21,003 nt of DNA, from positions 1-21,003 of the forward strand of contig JAFTIV010000198.1 in NCBI GenBank assembly GCA_017456685.1, given 5' to 3'. The notes below the pieces were generated by a model. The model saw nothing but the letters and a program-made list of their open reading frames with translations, was not told the origin of the DNA and did not search any database. Positions within the stretch are counted from its first letter, which is position 1. Every line of letters starts with the position of its first letter. This stretch comes from Clostridia bacterium. GTDB taxonomy: Bacteria; Bacillota; Clostridia; Oscillospirales; CAG-272. A program made the position numbers and the translations under genes. Below are positions 6,649 through 13,985 of the stretch, one piece after another.

Positions 6649-7968
6649 ATGAAGACCCTGAAGACCTTAATGCAAAATTTCGGCATCGTAGGTGCCGGAG
6701 GAGCAGGGTTCCCCTCTTATGCTAAGCTTGCGGAGGGGGCGAACCTCCTCCTTATTAACGGCTCGGAATGTGAGCCACTTCTATACACAGACTACATAAT
6801 TTTGAAAAATGAGCTTAGCTTAGTTATATCTGGAATTTCGACAGTGCTTTCCCACACGGGCATAGCTAAGGCACAAATAGCCATCAAGGAGCACACAGCC
6901 AAAAGGCTTGGGCTTGAGGACAACGACAGGCTTGCAGAAAATATTTTTGTAAAAGCCTTGCCCGATGTTTATCCTATAGGCGACGAGATAAGCCTCATAT
7001 ACGAGGCAACGGGACGACTTGTAAAGCCAGGAAAGCTACCTATTACCGAGGGAGTTATAGTATATAATGTCGAAACAATGTACAATCTTGGAAGGGCGGT
7101 TAGATTTAACGAGCCCGTGACCAAAAAATGGCTGACGGTTGGCGGTGCGGTTGAAAGCCCCGTCGTAATAAAAGTGCCGATAGGCGCAAGAGTGGCTGAC
7201 ATATTTAAGGAGCTTGATATAAGGCTTGAGGACGGCTACACGGTGCTCGATGGCGGACCCTCTATGGGTAAGGTGATAAATCCATCAACCTATTCGGTAA
7301 CTAAGACCACAAAGGGAATACTAATTCTCCCTGATGACTCACAGGCAATTCTTTCAAAGAAAATGAACACAAAAATGGCGATAGCAAGGGCGGAAACCGC
7401 CTGCTGTCAATGCACAAGATGCACCGATATGTGTCCAAGAAATATGCTCGGCTACCCCTTAGAGCCCCATAAAATGGTAAGAACCGCAATGGGCGCGGTG
7501 GAGGCTATGCCGATGAGCGTGCTAAGTGCAACCCTTTGCTGTGGCTGTGGAATTTGTGAGAGTCTTGCGTGCAGTCAAGGCATATCGCCAAGGGCGGTTA
7601 TTGAAAATTACAAGGGACTGCTCGCCAAGGAAAGGCTTCGCTTTAATTTAGACGGTGAGTACAGCGTAAGACCCGAAAGAGAATACCGAATGGTTCCATA
7701 CGAAAAATGGATGAGCATGCTCGGTGTTACAAAATTTGACAAAATAGCAGAATTTGGCGGAGAAATAAATTCCTTTTCGAGAGTGGAAATCCCACTTTCC
7801 CAACACATAGGCGCACCAAGCGCTGTAGCGATAGCTGACGGAGCGATGGTTGGCGAGGGCGAGCTGATTGCAATGCCCGCCGACGGACTTTCCTTGCCAC
7901 AGCACGCATCAATATCGGGCAGAGCTACGCTTGGAATTAACAAAATAATTATTGATAAGGTAAGATAG
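6649..7968 (+). CDS. pduS: PduS-like iron-sulfur flavoprotein (RnfC/Nqo1-related)
   Basis: A 439-residue protein with an N-terminal Gly-rich nucleotide/flavin motif (GIVGAGGAGFPSYAKL, about residues 12-27) and INGSECEPLLYTD, both typical of RnfC/PduS. An SLBB-like segment lies near 160-200. Two 4Fe-4S motifs follow: C252, C255, C258, C262-P and C297 or C298, C300, C303, C308. In B12-dependent Pdu systems PduS is the cobalamin reductase. This locus uses a glycyl radical enzyme and no B12 gene is seen, so here it more likely moves electrons across the shell, for NADH reoxidation or to feed the activase; that role is inference. The gene is directly before its usual partner, PduT. Confidence 0.92.
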   Translation: MKTLKTLMQNFGIVGAGGAGFPSYAKLAEGANLLLINGSECEPLLYTDYIILKNELSLVISGISTVLSHTGIAKAQIAIKEHTAKRLGLEDNDRLAENIFVKALPDVYPIGDEISLIYEATGRLVKPGKLPITEGVIVYNVETMYNLGRAVRFNEPVTKKWLTVGGAVESPVVIKVPIGARVADIFKELDIRLEDGYTVLDGGPSMGKVINPSTYSVTKTTKGILILPDDSQAILSKKMNTKMAIARAETACCQCTRCTDMCPRNMLGYPLEPHKMVRTAMGAVEAMPMSVLSATLCCGCGICESLACSQGISPRAVIENYKGLLAKERLRFNLDGEYSVRPEREYRMVPYEKWMSMLGVTKFDKIAEFGGEINSFSRVEIPLSQHIGAPSAVAIADGAMVGEGELIAMPADGLSLPQHASISGRATLGINKIIIDKVR

Positions 7969-7972
7969 AAAA

Positions 7973-8518
7973 ATGTATAAGGCTATAGGCGTTATTGAAT
8001 TAAAAAGCATACCTAAGGGCGTTGAGGCGGCTGATGATGCGTTAAAGAGCGCAGGCATTGATATGGTGTCAGCGCACCCGTCCTGCCCTGGAAAGTACGA
8101 AATTATTCTTGCGGGTGCAATTGCTGATGTCAGCGTTGCGGTTGAGCATGTACTTAGCAAGTTTGATGGGTATGTTATAGATTCCTCAGTTATGGGAAGA
8201 ATTGACGAGCAGGTTATAAAAGCCCTCTTTGGCACACAGGAGGGTGAGCGCAAGGGCTCCTTGGGGCTTATTGAAACCTTCTCTGCGGCAAGCGCAATCA
8301 AGGCGGCAGATATCGCGGTTAAGACCGCAAGAGTGCAAATATACGACCTAAGAGTTTCACGAGGAATGGGCGGAAAGGGCGTAGTAATGATTACGGGTGA
8401 TGTAGGAGATGTCACCGCATCAATCGAGGCTGGCGCTAATTACGCAAAGAGCGTATCAACCCTTTCGTCGTTCACAGTAATTCCAGCTCCCCACGAGGAG
8501 CTTTGGAAGCGAATGTAA
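7973..8518 (+). CDS. pduT: PduT-like tandem-domain shell protein (BMC-T) with iron-sulfur cysteine
   Basis: A 181-residue protein with two BMC domains (about 1-92 and 93-181, the second starting GSLGLIETFSAAS), expected to form a trimer that mimics a hexamer. C38 in AHPSCPGKYE sits at the same number and motif as the cysteine that holds a central 4Fe-4S cluster in the pore of Salmonella PduT. It starts 4 bases after pduS. PduS and PduT are thought to form an electron conduit through the shell. Confidence 0.94.
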   Translation: MYKAIGVIELKSIPKGVEAADDALKSAGIDMVSAHPSCPGKYEIILAGAIADVSVAVEHVLSKFDGYVIDSSVMGRIDEQVIKALFGTQEGERKGSLGLIETFSAASAIKAADIAVKTARVQIYDLRVSRGMGGKGVVMITGDVGDVTASIEAGANYAKSVSTLSSFTVIPAPHEELWKRM

Positions 8519-8530
8519 GGAGATGTGGTT

Positions 8531-8563
8531 ATGGAAGGTATAAAATTCATAATCGAAAAATGA
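8531..8563 (+). other. Original start of the glycyl radical enzyme, closed by in-frame TGA after 10 codons
   Basis: AAGGAG (8517-8522, overlapping the pduT stop) lies 8 bases before an ATG at 8531. It opens MEGIKFIIEK and hits TGA at 8561-8563. The frame is exactly that of the glycyl radical enzyme. The codons after the TGA read SRIQGLIDNLYEKMPEIE, which fits the conserved N-terminus of diol-dehydratase-type glycyl radical enzymes. So the 10-codon ORF is most likely the true 5' end of that gene, broken by a point change or a sequencing error. Confidence 0.7.
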
Positions 8564-8602
8564 TCAAGAATACAAGGGCTCATAGATAATCTTTATGAAA
8601 AA

Positions 8603-11062
8603 ATGCCCGAGATTGAGTCGGCAAGAGGCAAGCTTGTAACCGAGAGCTACAAGCAGACAGAGGCGCTTCCTATAATTAGGCGCAGAAGCTCTGCCTTTGC
8701 TCATATTCTTAGAAATATACCGATTGTTATAAGAGATGGCGAGCTTGTTGTTGGAAGCGCTACAATAGCTCCTCGCGGATGTCAGGTTTTCCCCGAATAC
8801 TCATATGAGTGGCTACTTGGCGAGCTTGATACGGTTTCAACAAGACCCGCAGACCCATTTTATATAAGCGAAAAAACAAAGAGCGAGCTTCGCGAGATTT
8901 TCCCTTGGTGGAAGGGCAAGACCACAAGCGACCTTGCAAGGGCTAATATGGCGCCCGAGGCATACGAGGCGTTCACCGAGCATTCAATATTCACCCCAGG
9001 AAACTATTTCTACAACGGAATAGGACATGTGTGTGTGGATTACGGCAAGGTTATGAAAATCGGCTACAGAGGCATTATTGCCGAGGCAGAGGGCGCACTC
9101 TCGCGCCTTGAGGTGTCGGATGGCGATTATGCTTCAAGAAGCAATTTCCTTTACGCGGTAATAGAGAGCTGTGAGGCTGTAATAGAGTACGCACGCAGAT
9201 ATAGCGCGCTTGCACGCGATATGGCATCAAGGGAGACAAATCCCCAAAGAAAGCGCGAGCTTGAGATAATCTCACGCAACTGTGCAAGAGTTCCCGAATT
9301 TGGCGCAACAAGCTTCTATGAGGCTTGCCAGACCTTTTGGTTTATTCAGCTTCTTTTGCAGGTTGAGTCAAGCGGTCACTCTATCTCCCCCGGAAGATTT
9401 GACCAGTATATGTACCCATACTTCAAAAAGGACATCGACGAGGGAAAAATCACCTATGAGCAGGCGCAGGAGCTTCTTGACTGCCTGTGGGTAAAGCTCA
9501 ACGATATAAACAAGGTAAGAGATGCTGCATCAGCTGACGGCTTTGCGGGCTACGGAATGTTCCAAAACCTCATCGTCGGCGGACAGGACATTCACGGAAT
9601 GGATGCAACAAACGACCTTTCATATATGTGCCTTGAGGCATCTATGCATGTGCCTCTTCCTCAGCCATCTATCTCGATAAGAGTTTGGAATGGCTCACCC
9701 GAGCCCCTGCTTCTTAAGGCGGCAGCGCTTACAAGGCTTGGAACAGGCCTTCCTGCTTACTATAACGACGAGATTATTATTCCATCTATTATGGCAAGGG
9801 GACTTACCCTTGAGGACGCAAGAGATTATTGCATAATCGGCTGTGTTGAGCCTCAAAAGGCAGGAAAGACAGACGGCTGGCACGATGCGGCATTCTTCAA
9901 TATGTGCCGTCCTATGGAGCTTGCATTCTCAAACGGCTATGATAAGGGCAAGAAAATCGGTCCAGACACGGGCGATGTGGCTGATATGAGAAGCTTTGAG
10001 GAGTTTTACGAGGCATACAAGGCTCAGCAAAGCTATATGATAAAGCTTCTTGTAAACGCGAATAATGCAATAGATATGGCGCACGCGGTAAGGTGTCCGC
10101 TTCCGTTCCAGTCCTGTATGGTAGAGGATTGCATCGGCAGAGGAAAATCCCTGCAGGAGGGCGGAGCGATATATAACTTCACAGGTCCACAGGGCTTCGG
10201 TATTGCGAACAACACAGACGGACTTGTGGCTATAAAGAAGCTCGTATTCGAGGAAAAGAGATTTACTCTTGTAGAGCTTCGAGAGGCGCTAAAGGCTAAC
10301 TTTGGCTACGGAGTTAAGGGCGCATCTGCAGAGAAGCTCACTATCGAAATCGCAACCGAGCTTGCAAGACAGGGCTTAAATGTGACCGAGGACGCTATAC
10401 ATACAATTTACGACGAGGTAACAAATCAAACCTCTCTTAGCGAGGCACAAAGGACGAGATACAAGGAAATCAAGCGCCTTATTGAGGAGGAGGCTCCTAA
10501 GTACGGAAACGACATTTACGAGGTCGATATGTTCGCACGCGATGTTGCGAATTCCTACACAAGAGAGGTTGAAAAATACAAGAACGCGCGTGGCGGTATT
10601 TTCCAAGCAGGGCTTTATCCTGTGTCGGCAAATGTTCCTCTTGGCGCAAGCACAAGTGCAACCCCAGACGGACGACTTGCATATACACCGCTTGCAGATG
10701 GCATAGGTCCTGCATCGGGTAGAGATGTTAAGGGTCCAACCGCGACGGCAAACTCCGTTGCAAGGCTTGAGCAGGGTGTTGCCTCGAACGGAACCCTTCT
10801 TAACCAGAAGTTCCACCCCTCAGCCCTTGCGGGAATGGGCGGGCTTTCAAAGTTCGTTGCGCTCATTCGCTCGTATTTCGACCAAAAGGGAATGCATGTG
10901 CAGTTTAATGTTGTAACTAAGGAAACTCTAATAGACGCACAAAACAACCCCGAAAAATACAAGACCTTAGTAGTTAGAGTTGCGGGCTATAGCGCGCTAT
11001 TTACAACACTCTCTCGCTCACTACAGGACGATATTATCAACAGAACAGAGCAGGGCTGGTAA
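8603..11062 (+). CDS. Glycyl radical diol dehydratase (B12-independent 1,2-propanediol dehydratase); N-terminus interrupted
   Basis: The first ATG after the TGA, at 8603, gives 819 residues; counting from 8531 through the TGA gives 843 codons, nearer the usual family length. The enzyme removes water from 1,2-propanediol (or glycerol) by radical chemistry, giving propionaldehyde. The active-site thiyl cysteine is C414 in IIGCVEPQ, with the adjacent catalytic Glu; the glycyl radical loop is RVAGYSA with G795 (numbered from 8603). HSISPGRFDQYMYP, NFTGPQGFGIAN and the GLYPVSANVPLGA stretch are family-typical. No binding site precedes 8603, so translation from there is expected to be weak unless by reinitiation. 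No obvious encapsulation helix is seen. Diol rather than choline substrate is inferred from the PduP/aldolase context. Confidence 0.9.
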   Translation: MPEIESARGKLVTESYKQTEALPIIRRRSSAFAHILRNIPIVIRDGELVVGSATIAPRGCQVFPEYSYEWLLGELDTVSTRPADPFYISEKTKSELREIFPWWKGKTTSDLARANMAPEAYEAFTEHSIFTPGNYFYNGIGHVCVDYGKVMKIGYRGIIAEAEGALSRLEVSDGDYASRSNFLYAVIESCEAVIEYARRYSALARDMASRETNPQRKRELEIISRNCARVPEFGATSFYEACQTFWFIQLLLQVESSGHSISPGRFDQYMYPYFKKDIDEGKITYEQAQELLDCLWVKLNDINKVRDAASADGFAGYGMFQNLIVGGQDIHGMDATNDLSYMCLEASMHVPLPQPSISIRVWNGSPEPLLLKAAALTRLGTGLPAYYNDEIIIPSIMARGLTLEDARDYCIIGCVEPQKAGKTDGWHDAAFFNMCRPMELAFSNGYDKGKKIGPDTGDVADMRSFEEFYEAYKAQQSYMIKLLVNANNAIDMAHAVRCPLPFQSCMVEDCIGRGKSLQEGGAIYNFTGPQGFGIANNTDGLVAIKKLVFEEKRFTLVELREALKANFGYGVKGASAEKLTIEIATELARQGLNVTEDAIHTIYDEVTNQTSLSEAQRTRYKEIKRLIEEEAPKYGNDIYEVDMFARDVANSYTREVEKYKNARGGIFQAGLYPVSANVPLGASTSATPDGRLAYTPLADGIGPASGRDVKGPTATANSVARLEQGVASNGTLLNQKFHPSALAGMGGLSKFVALIRSYFDQKGMHVQFNVVTKETLIDAQNNPEKYKTLVVRVAGYSALFTTLSRSLQDDIINRTEQGW

Positions 11063-11201
11063 AAGGGGCTCTGCCAAACGCAAGATTGATTTTGACGGAA
11101 AATAACCTTGAAATACTGCGTTCTCGCAAGACGAATCGGTGCTAAAAACAGCGATGATGTGTCGCAAAAGCATAAATTTTTAACGAAAAGAGGTGATTAC
11201 A
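11063..11201 (+). other. Gene-free spacer between glycyl radical enzyme and activase
   Basis: This 139-base gap is long for this tight operon and is placed between two genes that act as a pair. It holds short inverted segments (AACGCA at about 11079 and TGCGTT at about 11117), a repeated CGCAAGA, and a weak GCGA/TCGC stem near 11152-11166. I found no convincing promoter or U-tract terminator. It ends in AGAGGTGAT, the activase ribosome binding site. Confidence 0.4.
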
Positions 11202-11984
11202 GTGCCACAGGACATAAAGGGCAGAATATTTAATATTCAACGCTTTTCAATTCACGACGGACCCGGAATAAGAACTATAGTTTTCTTTAAGGGGTGCTTT
11301 ATGAGATGCGCGTGGTGCTGTAATCCCGAATCCCAGAGCAGAGAAATTGAAACAATTATCGAAAGGGGCAAGCCGAAAACGGTTGGTCGCGATGTTAGCG
11401 TCGCTGACATTATGCCCGAAATCTTAGCCGATTTACCGTATTACCGCAGAAGCGGAGGGGGCGTAACGCTCTCTGGCGGAGAGGTGCTTTGTCAGGCTGA
11501 TTTTGCAAGAGAATTGCTTATTGCCTGCAAGCAGGCGGGGCTTCATACGGCAATTGAGTCAGCTTCCTCTGCTAAATTTGAGGAAATTGAAAAGCTACTT
11601 CCTTATCTTGACCTTTATCTTATGGACATAAAGCATATAGATAGCGCCAAGCACAAGGAATACACGGGCGTCTCAAACGAGAGAATTCTTGAAAACGCAA
11701 GAAAAATAGCCCAAAGCGGTGTTGAGCTTATAATAAGAACACCAGTAATCCCAGGCTTTAACGACACACCCGAGGAGATAAAAGCAATATCTCACTTTGC
11801 CAAGAGCCTAACAGGGGTAAGAGAGCATCATTTGCTACCCTACCACAGATTAGGTATGGACAAGTACGAGGGGCTTGGAAGAAATTATTCCCTAAAGGAG
11901 ATAGAGCCACCGAGCAAGGAGAGAATGGAGTATCTTTTATCAGTTGCCGAGACATCGGGGCTTATATGTAAAATAGGAGGCTAA
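11202..11984 (+). CDS. Glycyl radical enzyme activase (radical SAM), short form without ferredoxin insert
   Basis: I start at GTG 11202 because AGAGGTGAT ends four bases before it; a GTG at 11193 lies inside that binding site. The 260-residue product opens GRIFNIQRFSIHDGPGIRT, the classic activase N-terminus. The SAM-cluster motif is C32-x3-C36-x2-C39, and SGGGVTLSGGE contributes to SAM binding. Activases of many glycyl radical dehydratases carry an eight-iron ferredoxin domain after the CxxxCxxC motif. Here only about 45 residues separate it from GGGVTLSGGE, as in pyruvate formate-lyase activase, so that domain is absent. It installs the radical on the glycyl enzyme upstream. Its stop overlaps the binding site of the PduU-like gene. 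Confidence 0.93.
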   Translation: MPQDIKGRIFNIQRFSIHDGPGIRTIVFFKGCFMRCAWCCNPESQSREIETIIERGKPKTVGRDVSVADIMPEILADLPYYRRSGGGVTLSGGEVLCQADFARELLIACKQAGLHTAIESASSAKFEEIEKLLPYLDLYLMDIKHIDSAKHKEYTGVSNERILENARKIAQSGVELIIRTPVIPGFNDTPEEIKAISHFAKSLTGVREHHLLPYHRLGMDKYEGLGRNYSLKEIEPPSKERMEYLLSVAETSGLICKIGG

Positions 11985-11985
11985 A

Positions 11986-12345
11986 ATGGAGCTTAAGGAA
12001 AATATGAGAATAGTGCAGGAGCTTGTGCCTGGTAAGCAGATAACTCTTTGCCATATAATTGCAAATCCCGACGATGTGCTTTATACCAAGCTCGGTCTTG
12101 ACCCAAAGACCGACTACACAAGAAGCGCAATAGGCGTTTTGACGGTTTCCCCTGCGGAGAGTGCGGTAATTACTGCCGATATCGCAATAAAGGCATCGGG
12201 CGCGGACATAGGATTTGTTGATAGATTTACAGGAACTCTTATCATCACAGGAAGCGTATCAAGCGTGGAGTCGGCATTCTCTGCAATAAGAGAATACTTT
12301 ACAACCAAGCTCTCGTATGTTTGCTGTGATATAACCAGAACATAA
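11986..12345 (+). CDS. pduU: PduU/EutS-like circularly permuted BMC-H shell protein
   Basis: A 119-residue protein with the PduU hallmarks: N-terminal RIVQELVPGKQITLCHIIAN, then AIGVLTVSPAESAVITADIA, GFVDRFTGTLIITG and the final CDITRT. In PduU the permuted N-terminus forms a small beta-barrel over the pore. Binding site AGGAGG lies inside the end of the activase gene. Its TAA shares one base with the ATG of the GTPase gene (TAATG), so the two are probably translationally coupled. In Pdu systems PduU is paired with PduV, and the same order holds here. Confidence 0.95.
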   Translation: MELKENMRIVQELVPGKQITLCHIIANPDDVLYTKLGLDPKTDYTRSAIGVLTVSPAESAVITADIAIKASGADIGFVDRFTGTLIITGSVSSVESAFSAIREYFTTKLSYVCCDITRT

Positions 12346-12788
12346 TGAAAAAAATTATTCTTATAGGCAGAGTTGCGGCAGGCAAGACCACCCTAACTCA
12401 GGCGCTTAATGGTGAGAATATTCACTACTATAAAACGCAGTATATAAACTATCTCGACACGATAATAGATACCCCTGGCGAATATACGGAGCTGAGGCAA
12501 ACGAGTGGAGCGCTCGCGCTTTATGCGTACGAGGCAGATGTTGTCGGGCTTGTGCTTTCGGCAAACGAGCCATATTCGATTTTCTCCCCGTGTATTACAA
12601 GCCTTGTAAACAGAGAGGTTGTAGGAATTATAACAGGCATAGACAAGCCTGATGCTAATCCCGAAAGAGTTGAAAGATGGCTAAGGCTTGCGGGCTGTAA
12701 GAAAATATTCCCTGTCAGCGCCTACACGGGCGAGGGCGTAGATAAGCTTTTAGAATTTCTTGCCGACGAGGAGGACAAGATAGAATGA
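12345..12788 (+). CDS. eutP: PduV/EutP-like small GTPase
   Basis: A 147-residue P-loop GTPase. G1 is GRVAAGKT (8-15), G3 is DTPGEY (42-47), the G4 position reads TGIDK (97-101) instead of the usual (N/T)KxD, and G5 is SAYTGEG (125-131). The protein starts almost directly at the P-loop, so there is no targeting extension. EutP/PduV proteins are linked to microcompartment function; PduV was reported to associate with the outside of the Pdu compartment and with filament-like movement. The lysine lost from G4 could weaken guanine contact. It ends in ATGA shared with the ParA gene. Confidence 0.92.
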   Translation: MKKIILIGRVAAGKTTLTQALNGENIHYYKTQYINYLDTIIDTPGEYTELRQTSGALALYAYEADVVGLVLSANEPYSIFSPCITSLVNREVVGIITGIDKPDANPERVERWLRLAGCKKIFPVSAYTGEGVDKLLEFLADEEDKIE

Positions 12789-13576
12789 GCAGAACTCAAG
12801 TAATCGCATTTGCGAATAATAAGGGCGGAAGCGGAAAAACCACAAGCTGCTCTAATATAGGCTGTGCGCTCGCTATGATGGGCAAAAGGGTGCTTCTCAT
12901 AGACGGAGATATGCAGTTAAATTTGACCCTTTCCTTCTTTGACGAGGAAAAGGCGCTTGAATATGCGAGCAACGGAAAAAACATATATATGGCGATAAAG
13001 GAAGAAAAGGACCTTTCGGGCTTTGTTGTGCCAACCGATTACGAGGGGCTCGATATTATACCCTCAACCTCGCTTATGAGCGCTATCGAATTCGACCTTT
13101 TCCCAAAATGGCAAAGAGAATTCATACTAAGAAAGTGTCTTGAGCCCATAAGGGCGCGTGGCTATTACGATTACATATTGATAGACTCTCCGCCAACGCT
13201 TGGTGGCTGGGTGATGAATATTATGTGCTCCGCGGACTTTGTAGTAATCCCCGTTGAGGCAAGCCCTTGGGGACTCTTTGGACTTGCTAATATGTTTGAT
13301 TTCATAAATAAGGTAAAGGAAATTTCCCCTCGCCTTAGCATTATGGGAATTATGATAACAAAGGCTGACGAGAGAAAGAACTACTTTAAGGAAACCCTAA
13401 AGACTCTAAAGGAATCAGCAGAGGTAAGGGTTTTCGATAACTACATAAAGGTTGACAGCGCAATTGAATGGTCGCAGGACAACAGCAAGCCCGTTGTCGC
13501 CTACAAGAAATACTCAAGAAGCGCTATTGAATATCAATATTTAGCAAAGGAGATAGTAGAATATGCCAATAGGTAA
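12785..13576 (+). CDS. ParA/Soj/McdA-type P-loop ATPase
   Basis: A 263-residue ParA-family ATPase. The deviant Walker A motif KGGSGKTT (13-20) keeps the signature lysine K13; the A' motif is VLLIDGDMQLNLT (about 36-48); Walker B is YILIDSPP with D132; VIPVEASPWGLFGL follows as in ParA/Soj. There is no N-terminal helix-turn-helix extension, as in small chromosomal ParA and McdA proteins. ParA ATPases form ATP-dependent dimers on the nucleoid and move or space cargo with a partner that stimulates their ATPase. It overlaps the GTPase by four bases and the next gene by fourteen. Placement at the end of the operon argues that its cargo is the microcompartment rather than a plasmid or chromosome. 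Confidence 0.9.
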   Translation: MSRTQVIAFANNKGGSGKTTSCSNIGCALAMMGKRVLLIDGDMQLNLTLSFFDEEKALEYASNGKNIYMAIKEEKDLSGFVVPTDYEGLDIIPSTSLMSAIEFDLFPKWQREFILRKCLEPIRARGYYDYILIDSPPTLGGWVMNIMCSADFVVIPVEASPWGLFGLANMFDFINKVKEISPRLSIMGIMITKADERKNYFKETLKTLKESAEVRVFDNYIKVDSAIEWSQDNSKPVVAYKKYSRSAIEYQYLAKEIVEYANR

Positions 13577-13967
13577 GAACGCGATAAAAAGAATTACAAA
13601 TAATGGCTACTCAAGCGTAAAATCGTCAGCTCCCGATATGGAAAATAGCGAGATGGCCGAGAAAAAGGCAGAGGTAGCTGAGAAAAAAGCGCCTACCGCG
13701 AAAAAATCCACCGCGAAAGCTACAGCCTCGGCAGGAGCGCCAAGGGCGAGCACTCCAAAGGCAAGCACTCCAAAGGCAAGCGCGCCAAAAAAGCCATCGG
13801 CTAAAAAGGCGCCATCTGCACCCAAAAAGAGTATGGAGAGCGAGCCAGAGCTCTCACCCGTTAAGACCGCAAAAAAGGTTGTAAAAAAAGCGCCAGAGAA
13901 AGCAAAAGCGCAGGACAACGGCTGTATTAACATCGGCAGAGGCGAGCTACCCGTTCATCTTCTTTAA
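13563..13967 (+). CDS. Basic low-complexity protein, candidate ParA partner (McdB-like by context)
   Basis: I do not recognise a family. The 134-residue protein starts behind AAGGAG inside the ParA gene. Residues 1-27 (GKNAIKRITNNGYSS and SAPDMEN within) are ordinary in composition and basic. Residues about 28-118 are nearly all Lys, Ala, Pro, Ser, Thr and Glu, with EKKAEVAEKKA repeats and tandem ASTPK units, and should be disordered. The last 15 residues (CINIGRGELPVHLL) look again like a defined motif. Small disordered partners with a basic N-terminus downstream of ParA are typical of ATPase-stimulating adaptors, and McdB of carboxysomes is such a protein. A nucleic-acid-binding, histone-H1-like role is the main alternative. 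The function is inferred from position. Confidence 0.75.
   Translation: MPIGKNAIKRITNNGYSSVKSSAPDMENSEMAEKKAEVAEKKAPTAKKSTAKATASAGAPRASTPKASTPKASAPKKPSAKKAPSAPKKSMESEPELSPVKTAKKVVKKAPEKAKAQDNGCINIGRGELPVHLL
13739..13785 (+). repeat. 15-base tandem repeat inside the basic protein gene
   Basis: About three imperfect 15-base units of the form GCAAGCACTCCAAAG encode repeated ASTPK/ASAPK pentapeptides. Such repeats can change number by slippage in steps of five residues without breaking the frame. Confidence 0.65.
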
Positions 13968-13985
13968 GATAAATAGAATACAAGA

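Noticed and set aside
8561..8563. Selenocysteine at the in-frame TGA of the glycyl radical enzyme
   Set aside because: The stem that can be drawn downstream is weak and its loop (TAATC) lacks the GG/GU feature of bacterial SECIS elements. The position is not a catalytic or conserved cysteine in the family as I know it.
11063..11201. Riboswitch before the activase
   Set aside because: I could not fit any known riboswitch core, including cobalamin or SAM types, and no terminator stem follows.
6367..12788. Reassigned TGA codon in this genome
   Set aside because: TGA ends pduL (6367-6369) and the GTPase gene (12786-12788) at normal protein lengths, so TGA works as a stop here.
13739..13785. CRISPR-like array
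   Set aside because: The units are contiguous 15-base coding repeats without spacers.
13563..13967. Histone-H1-like chromosomal protein unrelated to the operon
   Set aside because: Lys/Ala/Pro richness alone fits this idea, but the 14-base overlap with ParA, the position before the terminator and the non-repetitive ends favour a ParA partner. It remains the main alternative.
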